The notes under the pieces: generated by a model
What the model was told of the DNA's origin: nothing
Seen by the model: only the letters and a program-made list of their open reading frames with translations
Database searches by the model: none
Translations under genes and position numbers: made by a program
NCBI RefSeq assembly: GCF_000426045.1
Contig: NZ_AUEP01000015.1
Location: 1-64,000 of the forward strand
Length of the DNA: 64,000 nucleotides
Source of the DNA: Marmoricola sp. URHB0036
Lineage (GTDB): Bacteria; Actinomycetota; Actinomycetes; Propionibacteriales; Nocardioidaceae
Direction: 5' to 3'
In this document: positions 7,740 to 17,296 of the stretch, piece after piece
Layout of the letters: each line of letters begins with the position of its first letter
Numbering within the stretch: position 1 is the stretch's first letter

Positions 7740-9239
7740 ATGACACTCGACGTGCACACACTCGACCAGGTGCTCCTGGTGGGGGCGGCTGTGCTGCTGC
7801 TGTCGATCCTGGCGGTCCGGGTCAGCGTGGGGTTCGGGCTGCCGACCCTGCTGATCTACCTGGCCATCGGCGTACTGCTGGGGGAGTCGGGCTTCGGCCT
7901 GGAGTTCGACAACGCGGAGGTCGCGCACGCGCTCGGCTTCGCGGCCCTGATCCTGATCCTGGCCGAGGGTGGTCTGACCACGCCGTGGCCGGAGATACGC
8001 CCGGTGATGCGGCTCGGGGTCTCGCTGGCGACGGTCGGCGTCGCCGTGAGCGTGCTGGTGATGGCCGTCTTCTGCCACCTCGTGCTGGGGCTGAGCTGGG
8101 AGCTCTCGGTGCTGCTGGGGGCGGTCACCTCGCCGACCGACGCCGCCGCGGTGTTCTCGGTGCTGCGCAAGCTCCCGCTGCCGCGCCGCCTGACCGGTGC
8201 GCTCGAGGCCGAGTCGGGTCTCAACGACGCCCCCACGGTCGTGCTGGTGACCCTGGTCAGCGCCGGGTCGAACCACAGCATCCTGGGGTTCGCTGGCGAG
8301 ATCGTCTGGGAGCTCGGGATCGGCGTCGCCACCGGCCTCGTGATCGGCTTCGGCGGGGCGTGGTTGCTGCGTCGCTCCGCGCTGCCGAGCTCGGGCCTCT
8401 ACCCGCTGGCGGTGCTCTCACTGACCGTGCTCGCCTACGCCAGCACGGCGTCGGTGCACGGGTCCGGCTTCGCTGCGGTGTACGTCGCCGCGCTGATCCT
8501 CGGCAATGCCGAGCTGCCGCACCGGGCGGCCACCCGGTCGTTCTCCGAGGGAGTGGCCTGGCTGGCGCAGATCGGGCTGTTCGTGATGCTCGGCCTGCTG
8601 CTGACGCCGAGCCAGATCGACGCCGGCTCGATCGTCACGGCGGTGGTGGCCGGCGTCGCCCTGACGGTGCTGGCCCGGCCGCTCTCCGTCCTCGTCGCGT
8701 CGCTGGCACAACCGATGCGACTGCCCGAGCTGGGCTTCCTGTCGTGGGCCGGGCTGCGCGGAGCGGTGCCGATCGTGCTCGCCACGATCCCGCTGGCCAA
8801 GGAGGTGCACGGCGCCCAACAGCTCTTCGACATCGTCTTCGTGCTGGTGGTGATCGACACGCTGGTGACGGCGCCGACGCTGCCGTGGGTGGCCAAGGTG
8901 CTCAAGGTGGCGCGGCGCAGCGAGCCACGTGACCTCGAGGTCGAGGCCGCCCCGCTCGAGCGGATCGCCGCCGACCTGCTGCAGGTGACGATCTCGCCGA
9001 GGTCGTTGATGCACGGCGTCGAGGTCGGCGAGCTCCGCCTGCCGCCCGGCTCGTCGGTCGCGCTCATCGTCCGGGACGGCAGGACCCTGGTGCCGGAGCG
9101 TCGTACGGTCCTGCGGCGGGGTGACGACGTGCTCGTCGTGACTCCCCGCAAGGACCGGGTGGCGACCGAGCAGCGGCTGCGGGCCGTCTCCGTCGGGGGC
9201 CGTCTCGCGCAGTGGCTCGGCAAGAAGCCGCCGAGCTAG
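7740..9239 (+). CDS. K+(Na+)/H+ antiporter, CPA1 NhaP2/CvrA type
   Basis: 499 aa from the ATG at 7740 (GAGGTG 9 nt upstream). About 12-13 hydrophobic helices fill residues 10-400. Signature motifs of the NhaP/CPA1 family are present: SPTDAAAVFSVL and the ion-binding ESGLNDAPT. The C-terminal tail (about 405-480) is a TrkA-C/RCK_C regulatory domain (LPPGSSVALIVRDG, RRGDDVLVVTP), as in potassium/proton antiporters. It exports K+ (or Na+) in exchange for protons at the cytoplasmic membrane. A paralogue with the same layout lies at 46986-48461. Confidence 0.88.
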   Translation: MTLDVHTLDQVLLVGAAVLLLSILAVRVSVGFGLPTLLIYLAIGVLLGESGFGLEFDNAEVAHALGFAALILILAEGGLTTPWPEIRPVMRLGVSLATVGVAVSVLVMAVFCHLVLGLSWELSVLLGAVTSPTDAAAVFSVLRKLPLPRRLTGALEAESGLNDAPTVVLVTLVSAGSNHSILGFAGEIVWELGIGVATGLVIGFGGAWLLRRSALPSSGLYPLAVLSLTVLAYASTASVHGSGFAAVYVAALILGNAELPHRAATRSFSEGVAWLAQIGLFVMLGLLLTPSQIDAGSIVTAVVAGVALTVLARPLSVLVASLAQPMRLPELGFLSWAGLRGAVPIVLATIPLAKEVHGAQQLFDIVFVLVVIDTLVTAPTLPWVAKVLKVARRSEPRDLEVEAAPLERIAADLLQVTISPRSLMHGVEVGELRLPPGSSVALIVRDGRTLVPERRTVLRRGDDVLVVTPRKDRVATEQRLRAVSVGGRLAQWLGKKPPS

Positions 9240-9252
9240 TGCCCCGAGTCGA

Positions 9253-9768
9253 TCAGCTGACCTCGACGCAGGTCTCGACCGGCTTCGGCAACCGGATCTG
9301 CTGGGGCGCCTTCTTGTCCAGGCCCTGGAACTTGTTGCCGACCAGGACGTCGACGCCGGGGCCGAGGTCGGTCTTGGTGACCTCGACGCGGGTGCCGCCA
9401 CCCAGGGCGAGGGCCACCAGCTTGGCGGAGTAGTCGTCGGCCTTGGTGGTCCAGACGACGGCGCGGCGCACCTGGGCGGTGCCGGGGGCGTTGCCGGCGT
9501 TGCCCGGGACGAAGCCGGCCGCCTCGATCTTGTCGAGCGTCTGCCCGGCCAGGCCGCTGCGCGTGCCGGCGTTGTAGACGCTGACCTGGACGTCCCCGCG
9601 CTTGAGGAACTGCTTGACCTCCTTCTCGGTGGTCGAGCACGGCTTCTTCGAGGAGCTGCCGCCGGGAAGCGGTGCGAGCGCGTGCTTGATCCCGTAGGCA
9701 GCCATGCCGCCCAGGACGATCAGCAGTACGACGAGGGTGATGCCGGTCGTCACCTTGCGGCCGGACAC
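9253..9768 (-). CDS. LytR C-terminal (LytR_C) domain membrane protein
   Basis: 171 aa from the GTG at 9768. One transmembrane helix (residues 8-27) is followed by a periplasmic LytR_C domain (about 58-165; VQVSVYNAGTRSGLAGQTLDKI is the hallmark opening). It is a stand-alone LytR_C protein without the LCP catalytic domain, like mycobacterial Cei; the role is thought to be in cell-envelope integrity. It begins 2 bp after the stop of the 98-aa gene, so the two form an operon. Confidence 0.85.
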   Translation of the reverse strand: MSGRKVTTGITLVVLLIVLGGMAAYGIKHALAPLPGGSSSKKPCSTTEKEVKQFLKRGDVQVSVYNAGTRSGLAGQTLDKIEAAGFVPGNAGNAPGTAQVRRAVVWTTKADDYSAKLVALALGGGTRVEVTKTDLGPGVDVLVGNKFQGLDKKAPQQIRLPKPVETCVEVS

Positions 9769-9770
9769 GC

Positions 9771-10067
9771 CTAGTCCTCGGCCACGTGCACGCGGGCATG
9801 CAGGACGTGTCGCTGCTGGAGGGCCGCGCGGAGCGCGCGGTGCAGGCCGTCCTCGAGGTAGAGGTCGTCGCGCCACTCGACCACGTGGGCGAAGAGGTCA
9901 CCGAAGAAGGTCGAGTCCTCGTCGAGGAGGGCGGCCAGCTGCAGGGTGTCCTTGGTGGTGACCAGCTCGTCGAGCCGCACAGGCCGAGGCGGCAGCGCCG
10001 CCCAGTCCCGCGGTCCCAGGTCGTGAGCGGGGTAGGGCCGCCCGTCGCCCACGCGCTTGAAGATCAC
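9771..10067 (-). CDS. Conserved actinobacterial 98-aa protein
   Basis: 98 aa, GTG start at 10067, 6 nt after a TATGAT -10 box (leaderless). The sequence (IFKRVGDGRPYPAH..., LVTTKDTLQL, YLEDGLHRALRAALQQR) is a widespread actinobacterial family whose automated name is often 'VapB-type antitoxin', I believe without experimental support: there is no toxin neighbour here. It is always short and usually sits beside a LytR_C gene, as here. Function unknown. Confidence 0.8.
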   Translation of the reverse strand: MIFKRVGDGRPYPAHDLGPRDWAALPPRPVRLDELVTTKDTLQLAALLDEDSTFFGDLFAHVVEWRDDLYLEDGLHRALRAALQQRHVLHARVHVAED

Positions 10068-10106
10068 GGCGCCATCATAGGTAAGGCCCGGTCTACGCTG
10101 GCCGGC

Positions 10107-11723
10107 ATGACCGATGCCCCCTCTTCGCCGGCCCCCTCGGACCCGATCAGCGCGGCGGTGGCGCCGGGGTACGCCTTCGAGGGACCGGCCCTCGAGCTCG
10201 GTGGGCTGATGGTCGACGCGAGCACGTTGAGCGGCGTACCCATCCGGATCCCGCTGGCCATGCTCAACCGGCACGGCCTCGTCGCTGGCGCGACCGGCAC
10301 CGGCAAGACCAAGACGCTGCAGCTGATGGCCGAGCAGCTGTCCGAAGCCGGCGTCCCGGTGTTCGCCGCCGACATCAAGGGCGACCTGTCCGGCCTGTCG
10401 GTGCCCGGCACCGAGAACCCGAAGCTGACCGAACGCGCCAGCTCTCTCGGCCAGGACTGGAAGGCCGAGGGGTTCCCGGTCGAGTTCTTCGCCCTCGGCG
10501 GCCAGGGCATCGGTACGCCGCTGCGGGTGACCATGACCGCGTTCGGCCCCACCCTGCTGGCCAAGGTGCTCGGCCTCAACGACACCCAGGAGTCCTCGCT
10601 CGGGCTGGTCTTCCACTACGCCGACCAGGCCGGCCTGCCACTGCTCGACCTCGCCGACCTGCGCGAGGTGGTGAAGTACCTGACCTCCGACGAGGGCAAG
10701 GCCGATCTCAAGGACCTCGGCGGCCTGTCCAGCGCGACCGCTGGTGTGATCCTGCGCGAGCTGATCGCCTTCTCCGACCAGGGTGCCGACGCGTTCTTCG
10801 GCGAGCCGGAGTTCGAGACCAGCGACTTCCTGCGTACGACGCCCGAAGGCAAGGGGCTGATCTCGCTGGTCGAGCTGCCCAACCTGGTCGACCGACCGGC
10901 GGTGTTCTCGACCTTCCTGATGTGGCTGCTGGCCGACCTGTTCCACGACCTGCCCGAGGTGGGCGACGTCGACAAGCCCAAGCTGGTGTTCTTCTTCGAC
11001 GAGGCCCACCTGCTCTTCAGCGACGCGTCCAAGGCGTTCCTCGACGCCATCGCGCAGACGGTGCGGCTGATCCGGTCGAAGGGTGTCGGGGTCTTCTTCG
11101 TGACTCAGTCGCCGACCGACGTACCCGACAACGTGCTGGCCCAGCTCGGCTCCCGCGTCCAGCACCAGCTGCGCGCGGCCACGCCCAACGACGCCAAGGC
11201 TCTGAAGCAGACCGTGAACACCTACCCGCACTCGTCGTACGACGACCTCGGCAAGGTGATCCTCTCCCTCGGCATCGGCGAGGCGATCGTCACGGTGATG
11301 GACGAACGTGGCGCCCCGACGCCGGTGGCGTGGACCCGGCTGCGCGCTCCGGAGTCGCTGATGGGTGCCGCCGACACGACTGCCATGGAGCAGGCGGTGA
11401 AGGCGTCGCCGCTCAACGCCAAGTACGCCGAGGGGATCGACCGCGAGTCGGCCCGCGAGAAGCTGGCTGCCAAGCTGGAGGCCGGTGCCGCCAAGGCGAA
11501 GGCGGAGCAGCAGGCCGAGCAGCAGGCCAAGGAACAGGAGACGACCGAGGACAAGCTGCGCAAGGAGGCTGACCGCGCGACGCGCACCCGCTCACCGCGC
11601 CGGTCGACCCGCCAGGAGAAATCGGTCGTCGAGGAGGTGCTGACCTCCACCACGGCGCGTCAGCTCGGTCGCACCGCCGTACGCGAGATCTTCCGCGGCC
11701 TGTTCAAGACCGGCCGCCGCTGA
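10107..11723 (+). CDS. HerA-like helicase/ATPase (DUF853)
   Basis: 538 aa. Walker A GATGTGKT at residues 61-68, Walker B LVFFFDEAH near 293-301, and the sensor-like FFVTQSPTDVP identify the DUF853 branch of HerA/FtsK-like P-loop ATPases. The last 100 residues are a highly charged Ala/Glu/Lys helix (about 440-500), likely a coiled coil, then a basic tail. Its role is uncharacterised, presumed DNA or protein translocation. The ATG at 10107 is 7 nt downstream of TACGCT (leaderless), back to back with the 98-aa gene, 39 bp between start codons. Confidence 0.85.
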   Translation: MTDAPSSPAPSDPISAAVAPGYAFEGPALELGGLMVDASTLSGVPIRIPLAMLNRHGLVAGATGTGKTKTLQLMAEQLSEAGVPVFAADIKGDLSGLSVPGTENPKLTERASSLGQDWKAEGFPVEFFALGGQGIGTPLRVTMTAFGPTLLAKVLGLNDTQESSLGLVFHYADQAGLPLLDLADLREVVKYLTSDEGKADLKDLGGLSSATAGVILRELIAFSDQGADAFFGEPEFETSDFLRTTPEGKGLISLVELPNLVDRPAVFSTFLMWLLADLFHDLPEVGDVDKPKLVFFFDEAHLLFSDASKAFLDAIAQTVRLIRSKGVGVFFVTQSPTDVPDNVLAQLGSRVQHQLRAATPNDAKALKQTVNTYPHSSYDDLGKVILSLGIGEAIVTVMDERGAPTPVAWTRLRAPESLMGAADTTAMEQAVKASPLNAKYAEGIDRESAREKLAAKLEAGAAKAKAEQQAEQQAKEQETTEDKLRKEADRATRTRSPRRSTRQEKSVVEEVLTSTTARQLGRTAVREIFRGLFKTGRR

Positions 11724-11842
11724 CCGGTCGTCCCTGACGCGGTCTGCTCCACCGGGCTGCGTCGATGGACCGTCCCCGCGGTCAGGAGTAGGCAGGACGA
11801 AGGGGTGTGGAGAAGCCGCGCCCCCAGCCTGAGGAGGCGCAG

Positions 11843-12136
11843 ATGAGCGTACTCATGACCCTACGAGTCTCGGGAGACCCCAAGGAGGTCGAGGCGACCG
11901 ATCCGGACGTCCTCAAGACCATCATCGACCGAGCCAAGGAGCACGGCGTCATCTCCCACCACTTCTACGGCTCCGACAACGAGATCCTCGTGATCGACGA
12001 GTGGCCGGACGAGGCTTCCTTCCAGAAGTTCTTCGACGCCAGCCCCGACGTCGAGGAGCTGATGCAACGCGCCGCCACCGGTGAGCCGGCGATCTCCTTC
12101 TGGCACCACCTCGACACCCACGACGACGTCGGGTGA
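11843..12136 (+). CDS. Hypothetical ferredoxin-like (dimeric alpha/beta barrel) protein
   Basis: 97 aa from the ATG at 11843, which has a strong GAGGAGG site 8 nt upstream; an earlier in-frame start would not. The pattern LMTLRVSGD...ILVIDEWPDEASFQKFFDASPDVEEL resembles small antibiotic-monooxygenase-like or EthD-like dimeric alpha/beta barrels. No catalytic residues can be named. It converges on the MMPL transporter gene with 10 bp between stops. Confidence 0.7.
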   Translation: MSVLMTLRVSGDPKEVEATDPDVLKTIIDRAKEHGVISHHFYGSDNEILVIDEWPDEASFQKFFDASPDVEELMQRAATGEPAISFWHHLDTHDDVG

Positions 12137-12146
12137 CCGCGCGGGA

Positions 12147-14288
12147 CTAGTGAACCGCAGCCTCTTCGGGCATGTCGGTCAGCTCGGTCGGCGCCTTCTC
12201 GTCGCTGTGTCCGGGCCACCAGGCCGTGTGCCCGAGGAGCGCCGTCAGCGACGGCGTGAAGAACATCGCCATCACGAACGCCGACACGAAGATGCCGAAG
12301 GAGATCGAGAAGCCCATCGCCACCAGCAGGGCGTTGCCGCCGAGCATCAGGGAGGCGAAGGTGCCGGCGAGGATGACGCCCGCTGCGGCGACCGTCGGAC
12401 CGGCGTGCTTGAGCGCCTCGGCCGCGGCGTTGCGCGGTGTCTCGCCCTCGCGGGACTCCTCGCGCAGACGGGTGATCATCAAGATGTTGTAGTCGGTGCC
12501 GAGCGCGACCACGAACAGGTAGATGTAGATCGGCAGCAGGAAGATCAGGCCGTCCTCGCCCTTGATGTGCTGGAACAGCAGCACGGCCGCGCCGAGCGTT
12601 GCACCGAACCCGAGACCGACCGAGGCCATCAGGTAGAGGGGTGCGACCAGGCTGCGCAGCACCAGCGCGAGGATCAGGAAGATCACGATGGCGGCGACCG
12701 GGAACACCACGGCGTAGTCGCGGTTCATCGCCTTCTGGAAGTCGACGAACACCGAGGTCGTACCTCCGACCAGGGCGGTGGTGCCGTCCGGTGCCGAGTC
12801 GTGTGCCGTCGTACGGATCGGGCCCTTCACGGCGGCCAGCGAGGCGTCGGACGTCGGGTCCTGGCTCAGCACCACGTTGAAGAGCGCGGTGTCGCCCTTG
12901 GTGTTGGGGACGCCGGGAGCAACCTGAGCGACGCCGTCTGCCTTGCCCAGGTCCTGCGCGAACGTGGCCAGCTCGGCCTGGTCGAGAGGCGCTCCGTCGT
13001 CGGAGGACAGGAACACCTGGGTCGGGTCGGTGGCACCGGCCGGCAGGCCCTTCTGCAGCGTCTTGAGCGCGACCGACGACTCGACGTCGGAGGGGGCACC
13101 GGAGTCGCCGAGGTCGAAGGTGGGATTGAAGCCGAACGCGAAGACCGTGAGGATCGCGAGCACCCCGCCGGAAGCCAGGGCGTACCGGACCGGATGCCGT
13201 CCCAGCGACTGGCCGACGGCGGCGAACCGGGCGGCCTCGGGCTCGACCTTCCACGACTTCGAGGGCCAGAACACCCGCGTGCCGAGCAACGACACGATCG
13301 CCGGGAACAGGGTCAGCGCGGCCAGCACGGTCACGAAGACTGCGATCGCGAGCGCCGGGCCGATCGACTTGAAGATGCCGAGCGAGCTGAGGACGAGGGC
13401 CATGAAGGACACGATCACCGCGCCGCCGGCCGAGGCGATGGCCTCGCCTGCGCGCTCGACGGCGTGCTCTACGGCCGCCTTGCTGTCCTCGCCGTCGCGC
13501 AGCCGTTCGCGGTAGCGGAACAGGAAGAACAGGATGTAGTCGGTGCCGATGCCGAACAGCACCACGATCAGGATCACCTGGATCGAGGAGTCGGTCTTGA
13601 GGTCGAAGAGCTCGTTGGCGAAGCCGACCAGGCCGACTGCCACCTGCGACACCAGACCGATCACGATGAGCGGCAGGACGGCGATGATCACGCTGCGGAA
13701 GATCAGGCTGAGCAGCAGCAGGATCAGCGCGAACGTCGCGATCCCCACGATGGCCTCGGCGTTGGCCGATGCCTCCTGCGAGTCGAGGGCCTGCGGCGCC
13801 GGTCCGGTGAACCCGAGCCGCAGGTTGGTGTCGGCGACGAGCGGCTTGGCGTCCTTGCGCAGGTCCTTGACCGCGTCCATCGACGGCTTGTCGTAGGCGT
13901 TCTTGCCCTCGGCCATGCCGATGACGCCGATCTGCACGAGCTTGTTCTGGCTCGCCGGCTGCGCGGCTGCCCCCTTGAACACCTTCGGCAGGTCGCTGCC
14001 GAGCGAGGTGACGATCTTCTGCACGTCGGCCTGGTCGGCGCTGGTCAGCTTGCCGCCGTCCTTGCGGTCGAAGACCAGGATCGCTCCGGGGGTCGTCTGC
14101 TGCGGGAACGCGTCCTGCTGCAGCTTCGCGGCCTTGATCGACTCGTAGTGGCTCGGCAGGAACTCCGACTGGTCGCTCGTGGCCGCGAGCTTCGGCGCGG
14201 TGGCTACGACCACGACGGTCACCACGATCCAGCCGAGGATCACGTACCAGGGATGACGACGGACGAGACGACCCAGAAATGCGAACAC
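12147..14288 (-). CDS. MMPL/RND-family transporter
   Basis: 713 aa from a GTG at 14288, preferred over a TTG two codons upstream because it lies 6 nt after a TACATT -10 box (leaderless). Typical MMPL plan: helix 1 (HPWYVILGWIVVTVVVVATAP), a porter domain of about 150 residues, five helices, a second helix with a second porter domain (after residue 370), and five more helices. Conserved GTDYILFFLFRYRE and GTDYNILMITRLREE loops are the proton-relay helix motifs (TM4 and TM10). Such proteins export lipids or hydrophobic molecules; the substrate is unknown. Single gene. Confidence 0.88.
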   Translation of the reverse strand: MFAFLGRLVRRHPWYVILGWIVVTVVVVATAPKLAATSDQSEFLPSHYESIKAAKLQQDAFPQQTTPGAILVFDRKDGGKLTSADQADVQKIVTSLGSDLPKVFKGAAAQPASQNKLVQIGVIGMAEGKNAYDKPSMDAVKDLRKDAKPLVADTNLRLGFTGPAPQALDSQEASANAEAIVGIATFALILLLLSLIFRSVIIAVLPLIVIGLVSQVAVGLVGFANELFDLKTDSSIQVILIVVLFGIGTDYILFFLFRYRERLRDGEDSKAAVEHAVERAGEAIASAGGAVIVSFMALVLSSLGIFKSIGPALAIAVFVTVLAALTLFPAIVSLLGTRVFWPSKSWKVEPEAARFAAVGQSLGRHPVRYALASGGVLAILTVFAFGFNPTFDLGDSGAPSDVESSVALKTLQKGLPAGATDPTQVFLSSDDGAPLDQAELATFAQDLGKADGVAQVAPGVPNTKGDTALFNVVLSQDPTSDASLAAVKGPIRTTAHDSAPDGTTALVGGTTSVFVDFQKAMNRDYAVVFPVAAIVIFLILALVLRSLVAPLYLMASVGLGFGATLGAAVLLFQHIKGEDGLIFLLPIYIYLFVVALGTDYNILMITRLREESREGETPRNAAAEALKHAGPTVAAAGVILAGTFASLMLGGNALLVAMGFSISFGIFVSAFVMAMFFTPSLTALLGHTAWWPGHSDEKAPTELTDMPEEAAVH

Positions 14289-14371
14289 GGACAAAATGTA
14301 TCGGCCCCACCATTCACTTGCGTATCAGCGTCGTGTCCGGCAGATGAGGAGTGCGTGTCTAGGGTGAGGAG

Positions 14372-15259
14372 GTGACTGCTTCTCCCGCGCGCGCCGTACA
14401 ACGCCGCCTCGGCCTCGCGCTGCGTTCGCGTGTCGCTGGCGACGATGCCCCCGAGCGCGCGCAGCGCATCTGGGGTGCGGAGGGTGAGCGGTGGTTCACC
14501 TCGGAGGACCCGATCTGGCGGGTGAACGCCGATGCCTCCATGTTCCCCGGCGGGCTGGCCGCGCTGCTGCTGCAGTCCCTGCACCCGTCGGCGATGGCGG
14601 GGGTCGCGGGCCACAGCGGCTACAAGGGCGACCCGTGGGGACGCCTGCAACGCACCAGCCACTACCTCGCGGTCACCACCTTCGGGACGGTGGGCGACGC
14701 CGAGCAGGCGATCGCCCACGTGCGCTCCCGCCACCGAGTGGTGCGTGGTGTCGACGACCGCGGACGGCCGTACGCCGCCGACGACCCGCACCTCCTGCGC
14801 TGGGTGCACGTGGCGGAGATCTGGTCGTTCCTCACCGCCTACCAGTCGTACGCCGAGACACCGCTCTCCGACGACGAGGCCGATCTCTACGTCCACCAGA
14901 CCACCCGGGCCGCCTCGCTGCTCGGCGCGACCGACCTCCCGCACACGGTCGAGGAGCTCGACCAGGTCATCGACTCCTACCGACCCGAGCTGGAGAGCAC
15001 CCCGGCCGCCCGCGAGGCGACTCGCTTCATGCTGCTCAACCCGCCCGTCCCGCTGATGATGCGTCCGGGCTACGCCCTGATCGCGGCCGGAGGGGTGGCG
15101 CTGCTCCCCGGCTGGGCCAGGCGCTCGCTGCGGCTGCCGCTGGCCGGGCCTGGTCTTGCCGTCGCCAGTCGCGCCGGCTCGGTCTCGGCCGCCCTGGTGC
15201 GGTGGGGGATGGCCGGTCTCGAGGACCGTCGGCCGGCCGACGCCCGGGACGCCTCATGA
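14372..15259 (+). CDS. MpaB-family oxygenase (DUF2236)
   Basis: 295 aa, GTG start 7 nt after TAGGGT (leaderless). Family hallmarks are present: the helix MFPGGLAALLLQSLHPSAMAGV, the RLQRTSHYL arginine motif, and the HLLRWVHVAE segment that supplies haem-ligating and proximal residues in the latex-clearing/MpaB fold. The family contains b-type-haem oxygenases, but most bacterial members are uncharacterised. It overlaps the tspO start by 4 bp (ATGA), so the two are translationally coupled; a tetrapyrrole link between them is plausible but unproven. Confidence 0.82.
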   Translation: MTASPARAVQRRLGLALRSRVAGDDAPERAQRIWGAEGERWFTSEDPIWRVNADASMFPGGLAALLLQSLHPSAMAGVAGHSGYKGDPWGRLQRTSHYLAVTTFGTVGDAEQAIAHVRSRHRVVRGVDDRGRPYAADDPHLLRWVHVAEIWSFLTAYQSYAETPLSDDEADLYVHQTTRAASLLGATDLPHTVEELDQVIDSYRPELESTPAAREATRFMLLNPPVPLMMRPGYALIAAGGVALLPGWARRSLRLPLAGPGLAVASRAGSVSAALVRWGMAGLEDRRPADARDAS

Positions 15260-15762
15260 GCTCGTGGTCGCGGCTCGGATCCGCACGAGGACTGCGCAAC
15301 CTCGCGCTCACCGGTCTCGCCTCGGCGGTCAGCGCCGGTCTCGGCGGGGTGGCCACGACTCCGGAGAGTGCGTGGTACCAGCGGCTCGACAAGCCCCGCT
15401 GGCAACCGCCCGCCCTCGCGTTCCCGCTCGTCTGGACACCGCTGTACGCCGACATCGCGGTCACGACCGCAGCGGCGCTGACCGTCCTCGAGGAGGAGGG
15501 TCGCATCGACGAGGCGGACGGTCTGCGTCGCTCGCTCGCGCTCAACCTGGCCCTCAACACCGGCTGGTCGGTGGTGTTCTGGCGAGTACGCCGTCCGTGG
15601 GTGTCGACCGCCTGGTGCGGCGTACTCACCTGGCAGTCGCTGTTCGTCGCCCGTCGGCTCCAGCACGTCGATCCGGCACTCCACAACGCCTGGGCGCCGT
15701 ACCCCGCGTGGACGCTGTTCGCGACGGCTCTGAACGCCTCGATCGCGCGCCGGAACTCCTGA
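15256..15762 (+). CDS. TspO/MBR (translocator protein) family membrane protein
   Basis: 168 aa, the normal TspO length, five hydrophobic helices. The characteristic W-Y-x-x-L-x-K-P-x-W-x-P-P segment is seen as WYQRLDKPRWQPPALAFPLVW, followed by LNLALNTGWSVVFW and the Trp/Pro-rich last helices. Family members bind tetrapyrroles (protoporphyrin, haem breakdown) or sterols. It starts within the stop codon of the MpaB-type oxygenase gene, so the two are co-translated. Confidence 0.85.
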   Translation: MSSWSRLGSARGLRNLALTGLASAVSAGLGGVATTPESAWYQRLDKPRWQPPALAFPLVWTPLYADIAVTTAAALTVLEEEGRIDEADGLRRSLALNLALNTGWSVVFWRVRRPWVSTAWCGVLTWQSLFVARRLQHVDPALHNAWAPYPAWTLFATALNASIARRNS

Positions 15763-15799
15763 CTTCGCTCTCCCTCCGGACTGGGTGCAGGATGGCCCG

Positions 15800-17296
15800 A
15801 TGAGAACGATCGAGCACTGGATCGCAGGCAAGCCGACCCGCGGCGTCTCCGACCGCACCGCACCCGTCTTCAACCCGGCCAGCGGACAGCAGCAGGCCGA
15901 GGTGGTCCTCGCCGACGCGACCGACGTGGAGTCGGCGATCGCGGCGGCGCGCGACGCCTTCCCGGACTGGTCGCAGACCTCGATCAGCCGCCGCACCAAG
16001 GTGCTCTTCGCCTTCCGGGAGATCGTGAACCGCCGCGCCTCCGAGCTGGCCGAGGCGATCACCGACGAGCACGGCAAGGTGCTCTCCGACGCCCTGGGTG
16101 AGGTGCAGCGCGGGCTCGAGGTCGTGGAGTTCGCGTGCGGCATCCCGACGCTGCTGAAGGGCGACTACTCCGACCAGGTCTCCACCGACGTCGACACCTG
16201 GTCGTTCCGCGAGCCACTCGGGGTCTGTGCCGGGATCACTCCGTTCAACTTCCCGGCGATGGTGCCGATGTGGATGTTCCCGGTCGCGATCGCGTGCGGG
16301 AACACCTTCGTCCTCAAGCCGAGCGAGCGGGACCCCTCGGCCTCCCTGCTGATCGCCGAGATGTGGCAGGAGGCCGGCCTCCCCGACGGCGTCTTCAACG
16401 TCGTGCACGGGGACAAGGTCGCTGTCGACACCATCCTCGACTCACCGGACGTCGCGGCCGTGTCCTTCGTGGGCTCGACCCCGATCGCGAGGTACATCCA
16501 CGAGCGCGGCTCGGCCACGGGCAAGCGGGTCCAGGCCCTCGGCGGCGCGAAGAACCACGCCATCGTGCTGCCCGACGCCGACATGGACTTCGCGGCCGAG
16601 CACCTGGCCGCTGCCGCCTTCGGCTCGGCCGGCGAGCGGTGCATGGCGATCTCGGCCGCCGTGGCGGTCGGCGACGCGGGCGACCGCGTGGTGGCGGCCG
16701 TCAACGAGCGCGCCCGCTCCGTCGTCGTGGGCAGCGGTCGTGACGACAGCAGCGAGATGGGTCCGGTCGTGACCCGCCAGGCGCAGGAACGGATCGTGGG
16801 GCTGATCGACTCCGGCGAGCGGCAGGGCGCCAGCATCGAGGTCGACGGTCGTGGCTACACCGTCCCCGGCTTCGAGGACGGGTTCTTCGTCGGCCCGACC
16901 GTGATCGACCGGGTGTCGACCGAGATGGACGTCTACACCGAGGAGATCTTCGGGCCAGTGCTGTCCGTCGTACGCACGGAGACGGTGGATGACGCCATCG
17001 CCCTGATCAACGCCAACCCCTACGGCAACGGGACCGCCATCTTCACCAACAGCGGCGAGGCGGCCCGCCGGTTCCAGCGGGGCGTGCACGTCGGGATGAT
17101 TGGCATCAACGTCCCGGTGCCCGTGCCGATGGCCTACTACTCCTTCGGTGGCTGGAAGGACTCGCTGTTCGGGGACAAGCACGTTCACGGGCCCGAGGGC
17201 GTGAGCTTCTACACCCGCGCGAAGGTGGTCACGGCTCGTTGGCCGCACAGCAGCCACGCCAGCGACGCGAGCTTCCACTTCCCGACCTCGAAGTGA
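15800..17296 (+). CDS. mmsA: CoA-acylating methylmalonate-semialdehyde dehydrogenase
   Basis: 498 aa from the ATG at 15800, 6 nt after a CAGGAT -10-like box. Aldehyde dehydrogenase superfamily, MmsA/IolA branch: ITPFNFPAMVPMWMFP, the cofactor loop SFVGSTPIARYI, and the catalytic Cys281 in AGERCMAISAAV. The C-terminal PMAYYSFGGWKDSLFGD is diagnostic for this subfamily. It converts methylmalonate or malonate semialdehyde to propionyl- or acetyl-CoA in valine, inositol or beta-alanine breakdown. No other valine or inositol genes are nearby. The C-terminal 15 residues (SSHASDASFHFPTSK) are a typical loose tail. Confidence 0.9.
   Translation: MRTIEHWIAGKPTRGVSDRTAPVFNPASGQQQAEVVLADATDVESAIAAARDAFPDWSQTSISRRTKVLFAFREIVNRRASELAEAITDEHGKVLSDALGEVQRGLEVVEFACGIPTLLKGDYSDQVSTDVDTWSFREPLGVCAGITPFNFPAMVPMWMFPVAIACGNTFVLKPSERDPSASLLIAEMWQEAGLPDGVFNVVHGDKVAVDTILDSPDVAAVSFVGSTPIARYIHERGSATGKRVQALGGAKNHAIVLPDADMDFAAEHLAAAAFGSAGERCMAISAAVAVGDAGDRVVAAVNERARSVVVGSGRDDSSEMGPVVTRQAQERIVGLIDSGERQGASIEVDGRGYTVPGFEDGFFVGPTVIDRVSTEMDVYTEEIFGPVLSVVRTETVDDAIALINANPYGNGTAIFTNSGEAARRFQRGVHVGMIGINVPVPVPMAYYSFGGWKDSLFGDKHVHGPEGVSFYTRAKVVTARWPHSSHASDASFHFPTSK

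Noticed and set aside
9771-10067. The 98-aa protein as a VapB antitoxin
   Set aside because: No toxin partner is present; the next gene is a LytR_C envelope protein. I kept it as unknown.
11965-14375. Open frames of more than 700 codons on both strands across the MMPL gene
   Set aside because: Only one minus-strand frame has transmembrane helices and MMPL motifs. The others are Arg/Gly/Asp/His-rich shadows.
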